Origin: Bacillus sp. USDA818B3_A | GTDB taxonomy: Bacteria > Bacillota > Bacilli > Bacillales > Cytobacillaceae | Direction of reading: 5' to 3' | Length of the DNA: 51,390 nt | Assembly: GCF_009928415.1 (NCBI RefSeq) | Contig: NZ_JAABNN010000025.1 | Location: forward strand, 1 to 51,390 | Shown: positions 24,321 to 33,254 of the stretch, one piece after another | Layout of the letters: each line of letters opens with the position of its first letter | How positions within the stretch are numbered: position 1 is the stretch's first letter | Translations under genes and position numbers: made by a program | Notes under the pieces: generated by a model | The model's database searches: none | What the model was told of the DNA's origin: nothing | The model's input: only the letters and a program-made list of their open reading frames with translations

Positions 24321-27300
24321 TTAATTGACAGGGTTCTCTTGCCCCCGCTTTGCGAGTGGGATTCCTTTCACCATCTCTCTCACTGCATGAAGCCACTGGG
24401 CTGTGTCATACTCTTTTGTCTTTATCATGATTTTTAATTTAGAGCCTTCCATTCCAGGGACAATATTTCTGCCAAACTGATTACCTATATGGAAAATTTT
24501 ACTTCCATCAATTTGGCCGGTAACCTGTTCGTTCACCAGGATGGTTACTTCCTGTTTCAACTGCTTAATCTGTTCCACACCGTTTAAAAGGGCATAAACT
24601 TTCAATTCAGCTACTTGGAAGAGGTAATCTACTTCATCCGGGTATTCGCCAAACCGGTCGAGCATTTCCGACTGAAGTTCCTCAATATCCTCAAGACTTA
24701 CGGCGCCTCTAAAACGTTTATACATTTCAATCTTCTGATGTCCATCTTTTATATAAGTATCAGGAATATAGGCATCAATTTCTAAATCGATTTCAACAGA
24801 CTTTTTCACTTCACCAGCAAGGTCGCCTTTGCGCTCTTCAATTGCTTCCTTCAGCATTTGAGAATAAAGGTCAAACCCGACCGAATCGATAAATCCATGC
24901 TGCTGGGCACCTAATAAATTCCCTGCGCCGCGAATGGATAAGTCACGCATCGCAATTTTAAATCCAGAGCCTAACTCTGTAAATTCCTTAATTGCCTGAA
25001 GCCGCTTTTCTGCAACCTCTGTCAGGACTTTATCCTTTCGATAGGTGAAATAAGCATATGCAACACGATTTGATCTGCCTACCCTGCCGCGCAGCTGATA
25101 GAGCGTAGAAAGTCCCATCCGGTCTGCATCAAAGACAATTAAAGTATTTACATTTGGAATATCTACGCCAGTTTCAATTATTGTTGTGCTTACAAGCACA
25201 TCAAACTCACCAGCCAAGAAACCGAGCATAACAGATTCCAATTCATTTTCTGTCATCTGTCCATGCGCAAAGGTTACACGCGCGTCAGGGACAAGCATGG
25301 AAATTTCCTCTGCTTTACGTTCAATATCTTCCACCCGATTATATAAAAAGAATACTTGTCCGTCCCTGGCAAGCTCACGTTCAATCGCTTCTCTTACCAA
25401 TGAACCATTGTACTCCATGACATAGGTTTGCACTGGAAAACGATTCTCAGGCGGTGTTTCGATAACCGATAGATCCCGCACCCCCAGCATTGACATATGA
25501 AGGGTCCTTGGGATTGGTGTAGCTGTTAAGGTTAATACGTCAACATTGGTCTTTAACTTCTTAATCTTTTCTTTATGTGTCACACCAAACCTTTGTTCTT
25601 CGTCCACAATTAATAAACCCAAATCACGATAGATAATGTCCTTTGACAGCAGGCGATGGGTTCCAACGACAATATCGACTGTACCTGCTTTTAAGCCTTT
25701 CATCGTTTCCGTCTGCTGTTTTTTCGTACGGAATCGGCTTAATAAGCCAATATTAATTGGATAATCCTGAAAACGCTCCCTAAGCGTCTCAAAGTGCTGC
25801 TGGGCAAGGATGGTTGTTGGCACCAGGAAGGCAACCTGTTTTCCGTCTGCAATCGCTTTAAAGGCAGCCCGGATCGCTACTTCTGTTTTTCCATAGCCGA
25901 CATCACCACATAATAGGCGGTCCATCGGCCGCGGCCGTTCCATATCTTTTTTGATTTCATGGATTGAGCGCAGCTGATCCTCTGTTTCCTGATACGCAAA
26001 TGATGTTTCAAATTCACGCTGCAGGTCCCCGTCGGGCGAAAACGCATATCCCACAGCAGCTTCCCGCTCAGCGTATAGCTTAATAAGGTCATCCGCAATA
26101 TCTTGTACAGAAGATTCGACTTTCTTTTTAACCTTTTTCCAATCACTGCCTCCGAGTTTATAAACCTTTGGCTCTTTCCCTTCAGAACCCACATATTTTT
26201 GAACTAAATCAATTTGTTCGACAGGAACGTAGAGTTTATCTGATCCCTGATATCGAATATGCAGGTAATCCTTATGAATGCCGTTAATAACTAGCGTTTC
26301 AATTCCTAAATACTTCCCAATTCCATGATTGACATGGACAACATAATCGCCAATTTTCAACTCAGAATAACTCTTGATCCGTTCAGCATTAGATAATTTT
26401 TGACGGCTGGTTGATTTTTTTACCCGTTTATTGAATAATTCTTCTTCCGTAATAATGGCGATCTTTTGAATCGAAAGCTCAAAACCGGCATGCAGGTTCC
26501 CACGCATAATTTGAACTTTCCCCGGTATAAGCTGCTGATTCTCTTTTATCGAACTTGCGCTAATTTCATAATCTTCTAAGACTCGTTCTAATTTCTTTAC
26601 CCTTTCTTCATCAGGGCCCAAAAACAGGATGCAATAATTCCCTTTTTTCCATCGATCGATCTCTGCCTTTAATAAATGCATTTGACCATGGAAGTTTTGC
26701 ATTTGTTTACAAGTGATATTAATAATATTTTGCGGATTGGTATTAGCTACATGCCGTAAAAATAAAGACATATAAAGCAGTGGAAATTCTTTTCTTTGCA
26801 GCATGGTCTGTAAGTCATGGGAGATATGCAGATCATGAATAATCTGTCCTTCTGCAAGCAGGCCTGTATACCATTCAGCCTCTTCTTTCACAAGTGAGTC
26901 ATTCATTTCTTGCACTCTGCTAATTTCATCTACAAATACTAGACCATTACTTGGCAGATAGTCTAGTAAACTAGCAGGCCTGTCGTAGGCTAATGATAAG
27001 TATTTGTAGACTTGGTCTGGCTTTTGGCCATTTTTTAACTGTTCAAGTTCATAACTGATATTTTGGCTAAGCTGCATTTTAGCCTTATCATCCTTTAGTT
27101 TTCTTAAGGATAAGGCTAATCCCTCTTCAAGTTTGCCGATGATTCGGCTATAATCCTCGGATTCTAAAAGGATTTCTGTTGCTGGCCCAATGAATACCTC
27201 ATTCACCTTTTCTTTAGACCGCTGATCCTCAAGGGAGAAATATCGGATGGAGTCAATTTCTGTATCAAATAATTCAATCCTTAGTGGGTCTCTCTCGGTA

Positions 27301-27857
27301 AGAGGATAAATATCAATGATTCCGCCTCTTACACTAAATTCCCCAGGGGTAGTGACCATTTCAGAGCGGACGTAACCCATTTTTACAAGGGTTGTTAATA
27401 ACTTCTCTATATTGACATCTTCGCCTAGTTTTAATGACAGCTGGTGTTGCTGCCATGACGATTTAGGAGGAACAATTTTTTTCAAACCAGCAATTGGGAC
27501 AATGAGAACCCCTTTACTTTGTCTGCTCCAGTAATTTAAAGTGTCAATTCGTTGGGCTTTTAATTCAGGACTGGCAATACCAAGCTCAGCGGCGATTAAT
27601 TCATTAGCTGGAAATAGGAAGACTTCCTTTTCACTTAATAGATTGACCAAGTCATCATAGAGTTTTTGTGCTTGTAATAGATTATGGGTAACAAGCATGA
27701 TCGGCCTATTCATCTGTTCATGGACGGCTGCCGTTAAAACAGTCCGTGATGATCCAGAAAGACCTGCAACTAGCTGCTCCTTTAAACCTTCTTCAATACC
27801 GGCAATAATGGAGTGAACATCTTCCTGTTTTAAAAATAGCGATTTTAAACCATTCAA
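24321..27857 (-). CDS. mfd: Transcription-repair coupling factor Mfd
   Basis: ATP-dependent translocase that dislodges RNA polymerase stalled at DNA lesions and recruits UvrA. The 1178 residues match B. subtilis Mfd (1177). Order: UvrB-like N-terminus (about 1-340), the RNA-polymerase-interacting domain near 490-560 (YVVHVNHGIGKYLGIE), the RecG-like helicase with Walker A GDVGYGKTEVAIRA near 650 and DEEQRFG near 752, TRG motif LRGRVGRSNRVAYAY near 915, and the C-terminal D7 domain. It follows fin, as in B. subtilis. Confidence 0.97.
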   Translation of the reverse strand: MNGLKSLFLKQEDVHSIIAGIEEGLKEQLVAGLSGSSRTVLTAAVHEQMNRPIMLVTHNLLQAQKLYDDLVNLLSEKEVFLFPANELIAAELGIASPELKAQRIDTLNYWSRQSKGVLIVPIAGLKKIVPPKSSWQQHQLSLKLGEDVNIEKLLTTLVKMGYVRSEMVTTPGEFSVRGGIIDIYPLTERDPLRIELFDTEIDSIRYFSLEDQRSKEKVNEVFIGPATEILLESEDYSRIIGKLEEGLALSLRKLKDDKAKMQLSQNISYELEQLKNGQKPDQVYKYLSLAYDRPASLLDYLPSNGLVFVDEISRVQEMNDSLVKEEAEWYTGLLAEGQIIHDLHISHDLQTMLQRKEFPLLYMSLFLRHVANTNPQNIINITCKQMQNFHGQMHLLKAEIDRWKKGNYCILFLGPDEERVKKLERVLEDYEISASSIKENQQLIPGKVQIMRGNLHAGFELSIQKIAIITEEELFNKRVKKSTSRQKLSNAERIKSYSELKIGDYVVHVNHGIGKYLGIETLVINGIHKDYLHIRYQGSDKLYVPVEQIDLVQKYVGSEGKEPKVYKLGGSDWKKVKKKVESSVQDIADDLIKLYAEREAAVGYAFSPDGDLQREFETSFAYQETEDQLRSIHEIKKDMERPRPMDRLLCGDVGYGKTEVAIRAAFKAIADGKQVAFLVPTTILAQQHFETLRERFQDYPINIGLLSRFRTKKQQTETMKGLKAGTVDIVVGTHRLLSKDIIYRDLGLLIVDEEQRFGVTHKEKIKKLKTNVDVLTLTATPIPRTLHMSMLGVRDLSVIETPPENRFPVQTYVMEYNGSLVREAIERELARDGQVFFLYNRVEDIERKAEEISMLVPDARVTFAHGQMTENELESVMLGFLAGEFDVLVSTTIIETGVDIPNVNTLIVFDADRMGLSTLYQLRGRVGRSNRVAYAYFTYRKDKVLTEVAEKRLQAIKEFTELGSGFKIAMRDLSIRGAGNLLGAQQHGFIDSVGFDLYSQMLKEAIEERKGDLAGEVKKSVEIDLEIDAYIPDTYIKDGHQKIEMYKRFRGAVSLEDIEELQSEMLDRFGEYPDEVDYLFQVAELKVYALLNGVEQIKQLKQEVTILVNEQVTGQIDGSKIFHIGNQFGRNIVPGMEGSKLKIMIKTKEYDTAQWLHAVREMVKGIPLAKRGQENPVN

Positions 27858-27931
27858 GGTTTCTCCTCCCTTCCTGTGAATTAATTATATTAAAACAATA
27901 TTTATATTCGTAAAATTTTAAACAGAAAAAT

Positions 27932-27952
27932 GCTTTGGAGATCTTCCAAAGC
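27932..27952 (-). terminator. fin terminator
   Basis: Stem GCTTTGGA/TCCAAAGC followed by ATTTTTC on the minus strand, between fin and mfd. Positions 27958-28020 hold a sequence weakly like the dispersed repeat ends (GTCTAGCTTAGCTCC on the minus strand) that I could not classify. Confidence 0.7.
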
Positions 27953-28045
27953 TAAGTAGAATAGCAGAAAAGCCTATTAACGGCACATGCCTAGCCGCTA
28001 TAAGGAGCTAAGCTAGACTATTATCTAAGTAAAATATTTTAACTC

Positions 28046-28276
28046 TTAATGAATTAAAAAGTCATATTGATGGTATTCTGGATTTCTTTCCAATGCTTCC
28101 TGACAATCTTCACATATGGCTGTGATATTGATATCACCAGAAGACTCATACGAGACCATTTCTTGTCTTTCTTGATCAGTTAATTTATGAAGGCCAATCG
28201 TTTCTGCGTGAATGGATGTCTGTTCAATTGAACCAAGTTTCGTACCACAATGTCGGCAATGATAATGAATAGCCAC
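28046..28276 (-). CDS. fin: Anti-sigma-F factor Fin (YabK)
   Basis: A 76-residue zinc-finger-like protein that inhibits SigF-directed RNA polymerase and promotes the SigF-to-SigG switch in the forespore. Two cysteine pairs are visible: HYHCRHCGTKLG at the N-terminus and AICEDCQEALE near residue 55. The start is GTG with GGAGGGAA upstream. 76 residues is the B. subtilis length. A forespore-type promoter lies upstream. Confidence 0.95.
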   Translation of the reverse strand: MAIHYHCRHCGTKLGSIEQTSIHAETIGLHKLTDQERQEMVSYESSGDINITAICEDCQEALERNPEYHQYDFLIH

Positions 28277-28308
28277 GCAATTCCCTCCCTCATCTAGGAT
28301 TCCACTAC

Positions 28309-28339
28309 TAGTATTAACCTAGCAGGAGGAACTTATTCA
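28309..28339 (-). promoter_or_regulatory. fin promoter (SigF/SigG type)
   Basis: -35 TGAATA (28339-28334), 18-bp spacer, -10 AATACTA (28315-28309); the preceding GG also matches the SigF -10 pattern GGnnA. It fits the SigF/SigG control of fin in B. subtilis, although the spacer is 1 bp long. Confidence 0.55.
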
Positions 28340-28415
28340 GCTAGACTATGGTCATGAGAGGTAATAGGCGTTTTTCTTCAATGTATGAATGAAAGACTTG
28401 TATCATGAACAATTA

Positions 28416-28976
28416 TTATTGATTAAATTCATTCATTACCTGTAAGAATGGCTTCTTAAGCCAGGAAGCACACGCCTCGGCACTTCTAGTGACTGCATCA
28501 TGAGTCAACGGCCTTTCCTCCGGGCGGAAACGTCCAAGTACATAATCAGGTACGCTCATCCCTGGGGTTGGACGATCAATGCCAATCCGGATACGATTGA
28601 ACTCCTGTGTCCCTAGATGGGCCACAGTAGACTTGATTCCGTTATGCCCCCCAGGGCTCCCCTTTTGGCGGAGTCTTATTTTACCGACTGGAAGATCCAA
28701 GTCGTCATAGATGACTAATATGTCCTCTAACTCGATTTGATAATAATCCATTACTGCCCTGATTGATTCCCCTGATAAGTTCATATAGGTTAATGGTTTT
28801 AAAAGTAATACCTTTTCCCCGTTATGCAGCCCGATTCCATATAGCCCCTTAAATTTAGATTGATTTAAAGGAATGGAGAACTGTTCGGAGAGTGCGTCAA
28901 TTACCTCAAAGCCTATATTATGTCTTGTTTGGTGGTACTGCTTGCCAGGGTTACCTAAACCAACGATTAATCTCAT
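28416..28976 (-). CDS. pth: Peptidyl-tRNA hydrolase
   Basis: Releases tRNA from peptidyl-tRNAs that drop off the ribosome; known as SpoVC in B. subtilis. Signatures: MRLIVGLGNPGKQYHQTRHN with the catalytic His in TRHNIG, LLKPLTYMNLSGES, and KGSPGGHNGIKS near residue 110. The ATG at 28976 follows AGAGGTGGGG by 6 bp and gives 186 residues, the usual length; the frame extends 20 codons upstream without support. It follows ctc, as in B. subtilis. Confidence 0.96.
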   Translation of the reverse strand: MRLIVGLGNPGKQYHQTRHNIGFEVIDALSEQFSIPLNQSKFKGLYGIGLHNGEKVLLLKPLTYMNLSGESIRAVMDYYQIELEDILVIYDDLDLPVGKIRLRQKGSPGGHNGIKSTVAHLGTQEFNRIRIGIDRPTPGMSVPDYVLGRFRPEERPLTHDAVTRSAEACASWLKKPFLQVMNEFNQ

Positions 28977-29076
28977 CTGTGTCCCCACCTCTTCCGGTTT
29001 AGTCATCCTTTTAAAAATTTTTCGGAACATTGCCATTCTCCCATAATAACATGATTTCCTTAATTATGCGTTAAAA

Positions 29077-29101
29077 GACGTAACCTTAGGCAGGTTACGT
29101 C
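29077..29101 (-). terminator. ctc terminator
   Basis: Stem GACGTAACCT/AGGTTACGTC followed by TTTT on the minus strand, directly after the ctc stop. Confidence 0.8.
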
Positions 29102-29107
29102 TCAAAT

Positions 29108-29746
29108 TTATTCTTCTCCGACAGGAGCAGTTTCTCTGCCCTCTTCATGGTCAGGGTGACCCTCCTGCTGTTGTTCACCGGAATTGATTTCTTCTTCCTG
29201 TCTCGGAGGCAGGATAGAAGCAACTACTTCCTCATCCTCATGATTAATGGTAAAGCCGCCTACTTCAGGGATATCGCCAACCAACACCGTTTCGCCAACT
29301 TGTAGGTTCGTTATATCCACCTCTATCGCCTGTGGGATATTATCCGGGGTAGATGTAACCGATAATTCATGAATGGACTGCTGTAAGACACCGCCATCTT
29401 TTACGCCAATTGCATCGCCCACAAGTGCGATTCTTACTTGTACATTAATCTTCGAGGACTTGTCAACTGCTAAGAAATCGACATGGACAATCTCATTCTT
29501 AATAGAATCCTGTTGATAATCAGATAGAATTACATCGTATTTGCTGCCATCGACATCAAGGGAGATGACACCGTTTCTGCCGACATCACGGATCGTTTTG
29601 GTTAAATCTGCCGAACTCACAAACACCGGTTTACTTTCCACTTTAGCTCCATATACCACAGCTGGGATATTCCCATTCGTCCGAAGTTTTTTCAATGCAG
29701 AGTGACGCAGTTCCGTCCGTTCCTTCGCTTGTAAAACAGTACTCAT
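29108..29746 (-). CDS. ctc: 50S ribosomal protein L25, general stress form Ctc
   Basis: Binds 5S rRNA on the large subunit. The N-terminal L25 domain (about 1-92) carries LRTNGNIPAVVYGAKVE and VHVDFLAVDK. The C-terminal TL5 beta domain (about 93-185) includes GGVLQQSIHELSVTSTPDNIP and VGETVLVGDIP. A Glu/Gln-rich acidic tail follows (EEEINSGEQQQEG). 212 residues compare with 204 in B. subtilis. A SigB-like promoter lies upstream. Confidence 0.94.
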   Translation of the reverse strand: MSTVLQAKERTELRHSALKKLRTNGNIPAVVYGAKVESKPVFVSSADLTKTIRDVGRNGVISLDVDGSKYDVILSDYQQDSIKNEIVHVDFLAVDKSSKINVQVRIALVGDAIGVKDGGVLQQSIHELSVTSTPDNIPQAIEVDITNLQVGETVLVGDIPEVGGFTINHEDEEVVASILPPRQEEEINSGEQQQEGHPDHEEGRETAPVGEE

Positions 29747-29786
29747 ATGTTTAAATACCCTCCCAATTTTATACTTCTATATAAAA

Positions 29787-29812
29787 TTGCCCTAAAAAAG
29801 GGAGGTCTAAAC
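29787..29812 (-). promoter_or_regulatory. ctc promoter (SigB-like)
   Basis: -35 GTTTAG (29812-29807), 14-bp spacer, -10 GGGCAA (29792-29787), one mismatch each from GTTTAA/GGGTAT. Spacer and position agree with the SigB promoter of B. subtilis ctc. A 10-bp palindrome CAATTTTATA/TATAAAATTG (29764-29789) overlaps the -10. Confidence 0.55.
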
Positions 29813-29824
29813 ATTATTTATTAA

Positions 29825-30778
29825 TCAAAAAAGTGTACTTACAGACATTTCTTCGTGAACACGGATAATCGCTTCACCAAGTAATGGCGCAACAGACAGA
29901 TGAATAATTTTATCAATATCTTTCTCTTCAGGCAGCTCGATCGAGTTAGTAATGACCAACTCTTTTATTTTTGAATTTTGAATTCTTTCGATAGCAGGAC
30001 CTGACAACACAGGGTGTGTACAGCATGCGTATACCTCTTTTGCGCCATTTTCTACTAAAGCATTAGCAGCAAGAGTGATGGTGCCTGCCGTATCAATGAT
30101 ATCATCGATTAAAATGGCCACTTTTCCTTCGATATTACCAACGATATTCATAACCTCGGCAACGTTTGGTCTAGGACGGCGTTTATCAATAATCGCAATT
30201 GGCGCCTTCAAGCGTTCAGCCAATTTACGCGCTCTAGTTACTCCGCCGTGGTCTGGTGAAACGATCACCACATCACCATCGAACTGGCGATTTTTAAAGT
30301 ATTCTGCCAAAATAGGTACACCCATTAAATGGTCAGTTGGGATTTCAAAGAAACCTTGAATCTGCGGTGCATGAAGGTCTAAACAGATAACACGGTTCGC
30401 TCCGGCAGTCTCAAGCAGATTAGCTACCAGTTTGGCAGTAATCGGTTCACGTGCACGAGCTTTACGATCTTGACGGGCATAGCCGTAATAAGGCATAACA
30501 ATGTTGATTGTCTTTGCTGAAGCTCTCTTTAGAGCGTCAATCATGATAAGCACTTCCATGATATGCTCATTAACCGGCTGGCTCGTTGATTGAATGACGT
30601 ATACATCACAGCCGCGGATACTTTCTTCGATATTAATTTGGATCTCACCATCACTAAATCTTGTTACGGAGCACTTACCTAGCTCTACCCCAATAAAACT
30701 CGCAATTTCTTTGGCAAGGGACATATTTGAGTTTAAACTGAATACCTTTAAATTTGGATCTAAATATTGATTTGACAT
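29825..30778 (-). CDS. prs: Ribose-phosphate pyrophosphokinase (PRPP synthetase)
   Basis: Makes PRPP from ribose 5-phosphate and ATP for nucleotide, histidine and tryptophan synthesis. 317 residues, equal to B. subtilis Prs. Signatures: FSDGEIQINIEESIRG near residue 40, YYGYARQDRKARAREP near 97, the PRPP loop DDIIDTAGTITLAA near 220. The ATG at 30778 follows GGAGG by 5 bp; a TTG four codons upstream is rejected. It lies 24 bp after glmU. Confidence 0.97.
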   Translation of the reverse strand: MSNQYLDPNLKVFSLNSNMSLAKEIASFIGVELGKCSVTRFSDGEIQINIEESIRGCDVYVIQSTSQPVNEHIMEVLIMIDALKRASAKTINIVMPYYGYARQDRKARAREPITAKLVANLLETAGANRVICLDLHAPQIQGFFEIPTDHLMGVPILAEYFKNRQFDGDVVIVSPDHGGVTRARKLAERLKAPIAIIDKRRPRPNVAEVMNIVGNIEGKVAILIDDIIDTAGTITLAANALVENGAKEVYACCTHPVLSGPAIERIQNSKIKELVITNSIELPEEKDIDKIIHLSVAPLLGEAIIRVHEEMSVSTLF

Positions 30779-30802
30779 ATTGTCCTCCAATTATAAATAG
30801 CT

Positions 30803-32176
30803 TTATTTCTTAAGATTAAGCCTCTCAACGTAACCTTCTTTATTGACTTGTTTCGCACGTGCAATCGCTAATGCTTCCTCAGGGACATTCTTCGTAATCG
30901 TTGAACCTGCTGCAACATAGGATCCCTTTTTAATGGTAACAGGGGCAACTAGGTTGGAATTACAGCCAATGAATACTCCATCTTCGATCTTTGTTAAGAA
31001 TTTATTTTTCCCATCATAATTAACCGTAATTGAACCGCAGCCGATGTTTACATCACTGCCCACCTCGGCATCACCAATATAACTTAAGTGTGATGCTTTA
31101 CTTCCTTTGCCGAATACAGCCTTCTTAATTTCAACGAAGTTTCCAATTTTAACTTCATCAAGAATCTTTGAATCTGGACGAATATGTGCAAATGGGCCGA
31201 TATTGACATTTGAACCAATCGAACTGTTAAATGCTGCTGATTGACGAATGACCGTTTCATTCCCAATTTCACATGCATCAATTTCAGAGTTAGGACCAAT
31301 TACACATTCCGTACCAATGACCGATTGACCTTTAATAATTGTTCCTGGATAGATAACAGTATCTTGCCCGATTTGAACATCTGCCTCTATGTAAGTATTT
31401 GCTGGATCAATAATTGTTACCCCATTTCGCATATGGGATTCATTAATACGCGAACGCATAATACGCTCAGCTTCTGATAAGGCAACCCGGTCATTTACAC
31501 CTAGAGTTTCTTCAAATTCATCTGTCTGAAAGGCCGTAACGACTTCACCTTGTTTTTTCAAAATTTCAATTACATCTGGTAAATAGTATTCCCCTTGAAC
31601 ATTGTCATTGGACACATTATTTAATGCCTGGAACAATGCTTGATTATCGAAACAATAAGTACCTGTGTTAATTTCATTGATTATCCGTTCTTCTTCTGAA
31701 GCATCTTTATGCTCAACAATTTTTTCAACAAGTCCCTTTTCGTTACGAATAATCCGTCCGTATCCTGTTGGGTTATCGATTTTAGCTGTAAGGATTGTCG
31801 CTTTTGCATTCAATTCTTCATGGTGTTTAAATAGAGCTTCCATTGTTTCTGCTTTAATAAGCGGTGTATCGCCGCAAACAACAATAGTTATACCGTCTTT
31901 TCCTTGAAGCAATTCTTGAGCCTGCATTACCGCATGAGCAGTACCGAGCTGCTCTTTTTGCAATGCATACTGGCTCAGGTCACCTAGTTGAGTCTGAACC
32001 ATTTCAGCTCCATGACCAGTAATTGTGACTATTTCCTTCACATTCAGCTTAGTGATTTGATCAACTACATGTTGTACCATTGGTTTGCCGCACACTGGGT
32101 GTAGTACTTTATAAAGCTTAGATTTCATCCGCGTTCCTTGCCCTGCAGCTAAAATCACAGCATAACGATTAGACAT
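30803..32176 (-). CDS. glmU: Bifunctional GlmU: GlcN-1-P acetyltransferase / GlcNAc-1-P uridyltransferase
   Basis: Makes UDP-GlcNAc for peptidoglycan and teichoic acids. The N-terminal pyrophosphorylase domain begins LAAGQGTRMKSKLYKVLHP with the nucleotide-binding GTRMKS. The C-terminal left-handed beta helix (about 250-457) shows hexapeptide repeats, including VIGPNSEIDACEIGNE and VNIGCGSITVNYDGKN with the catalytic-site residues. 457 residues. It has its own SigA promoter after the spoVG terminator and is probably cotranscribed with prs. Confidence 0.97.
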   Translation of the reverse strand: MSNRYAVILAAGQGTRMKSKLYKVLHPVCGKPMVQHVVDQITKLNVKEIVTITGHGAEMVQTQLGDLSQYALQKEQLGTAHAVMQAQELLQGKDGITIVVCGDTPLIKAETMEALFKHHEELNAKATILTAKIDNPTGYGRIIRNEKGLVEKIVEHKDASEEERIINEINTGTYCFDNQALFQALNNVSNDNVQGEYYLPDVIEILKKQGEVVTAFQTDEFEETLGVNDRVALSEAERIMRSRINESHMRNGVTIIDPANTYIEADVQIGQDTVIYPGTIIKGQSVIGTECVIGPNSEIDACEIGNETVIRQSAAFNSSIGSNVNIGPFAHIRPDSKILDEVKIGNFVEIKKAVFGKGSKASHLSYIGDAEVGSDVNIGCGSITVNYDGKNKFLTKIEDGVFIGCNSNLVAPVTIKKGSYVAAGSTITKNVPEEALAIARAKQVNKEGYVERLNLKK

Positions 32177-32212
32177 GGACAGTCCTCCAATTTACCTTTT
32201 TATCCATTAAAA

Positions 32213-32241
32213 ATATTAACGTAAATGAACTATCTTTTCAA
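32213..32241 (-). promoter_or_regulatory. glmU promoter (SigA)
   Basis: -35 TTGAAA (32241-32236), 17-bp spacer, -10 TAATAT (32218-32213), about 30 bp upstream of the glmU start. Confidence 0.7.
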
Positions 32242-32336
32242 GGAATGAAGGGAAAGTGTCTAAATTTGTCATATTATGTCTTATTGATAATCAGAGGATT
32301 ATGTATGAGAGGGATGTTAGGGGGCAAAAAATAAAA

Positions 32337-32362
32337 AGAGCCTTACATAGAAGAAAGGCCCT
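32337..32362 (-). terminator. spoVG terminator
   Basis: The stem AGGGCCTT/AAGGCTCT (one G-T pair) is followed by TTTTTATTTTTT on the minus strand, 14 bp beyond the spoVG stop. Confidence 0.75.
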
Positions 32363-32376
32363 AGTTGTTAAGATCC

Positions 32377-32667
32377 TTAGGAAGCTCCGGCTTCTTCAAA
32401 CTCTACTTCCAATTCGCCTAGCCTGTGATACTCAGCCAAAACTGCTTCTTGGATTTTGCCGCGTGTTCCTGAATTGATTGGATGCGCAATGTCACGAAAT
32501 TCCCCATCTGGAGTACGTTTACTTGGCATAGCTACAAATAAACCGTTGTTTCCGTCAATAACCCGAATGTCATGAACAACAAATTCATTGTCCAAGGTGA
32601 TTGATGCAATCGCTCTCATTCTTCCATCCGTGTTAACCCGGCGTAATCTTACGTCAGTTACTTCCAT
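32377..32667 (-). CDS. spoVG: RNA/DNA-binding regulator SpoVG
   Basis: Small conserved nucleic-acid-binding protein affecting sporulation septation, capsule and virulence regulation in Firmicutes. MEVTDVRLRRVNTDGRMRAIA starts the family core (written here as far as EVTDVRLRRVNTDG), and FVAMPSKRTPDGEFRDIAHPI is its most conserved part. The ATG at 32667 gives 96 residues, the usual length; the frame upstream to 32805 runs through the promoter and is rejected. Transcribed from the SigH promoter at 32711-32735. Confidence 0.97.
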   Translation of the reverse strand: MEVTDVRLRRVNTDGRMRAIASITLDNEFVVHDIRVIDGNNGLFVAMPSKRTPDGEFRDIAHPINSGTRGKIQEAVLAEYHRLGELEVEFEEAGAS

Positions 32668-32710
32668 TTGCTCACACCCTTTTGAGTTATATAAAATGCT
32701 AGTTAAATAA

Positions 32711-32735
32711 ATTCGGCAATTAACTCTATAATCCT
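32711..32735 (-). promoter_or_regulatory. spoVG promoter (SigH)
   Basis: -35 AGGATT (32735-32730), 15 bp, -10 GAAT (32714-32711). The two hexamer cores and their spacing equal those of the B. subtilis spoVG SigH promoter. Confidence 0.85.
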
Positions 32736-32870
32736 TCTCTAATTTTAAAATTTTTTTAAAAATTAGGGCAAAATCGTGAACTGTTGTAAAAAATAGTGAT
32801 TTCACTGCGTGTATAGTAGAAAACAGTCGATTATATAAGCCGATCGCCTTATTTTTTTCGAAAAAAAAAA

Positions 32871-32892
32871 CGCCCGGATTATTTCACGAGCG
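32871..32892 (-). terminator. ridA terminator overlapping the stop codon
   Basis: CGCTCG and CGGGCG (one mismatch) form a stem around the ridA stop codon, followed by ten T on the minus strand. Confidence 0.6.
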
Positions 32893-33253
32893 CTACTACT
32901 TCGATTTCAACTAATGCATCTTTTGGCAGACGGGCCACTTCTACACATGAACGAGCGGGCTTATGTGTAGAGAAGTATTCTCCGTACACTTCGTTTACTT
33001 CAGCAAATTCTTCCATGTTCTTAATAAACACAGTTGCTTTTACTACTGTTTCAAGAGATGCCCCTGCTTCTGCCAGCACTGCCTGCAAATTTTTAAATAC
33101 TTGGTGTGTCTGTTCTTTCACATCGCCAGTGACCATAACCCCTTCTGCTGTTAACGGAATCTGTCCTGAGCTATAGAATAAATTATTGACGACAATTCCC
33201 TGGGAATACGGTCCGATAGCGGCCGGTGCTTGATTGGTTTGAACTACTTTCAT
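32879..33253 (-). CDS. ridA: 2-iminobutanoate/2-iminopropanoate deaminase RidA (YabJ)
   Basis: Hydrolyses reactive enamine/imine intermediates made by PLP enzymes. 124 residues of the YjgF/YER057c/UK114 family: AIGPYSQGIVVNN, GQIPLTAEG, and the C-terminal signature ARSCVEVARLPKDALVEIE with the arginine that binds the imino acid. The ATG at 33253 begins 1 bp after the purR stop and uses GGAGGG located inside the last purR codons, so it depends on purR transcription. In B. subtilis yabJ was linked to PurR function. Confidence 0.95.
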   Translation of the reverse strand: MKVVQTNQAPAAIGPYSQGIVVNNLFYSSGQIPLTAEGVMVTGDVKEQTHQVFKNLQAVLAEAGASLETVVKATVFIKNMEEFAEVNEVYGEYFSTHKPARSCVEVARLPKDALVEIEVVALVK

Positions 33254-33254
33254 G

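Noticed and set aside
32668..32805. N-terminal extension of spoVG
   Set aside because: It spans the SigH promoter; the ATG at 32667 gives the conserved 96-residue protein.
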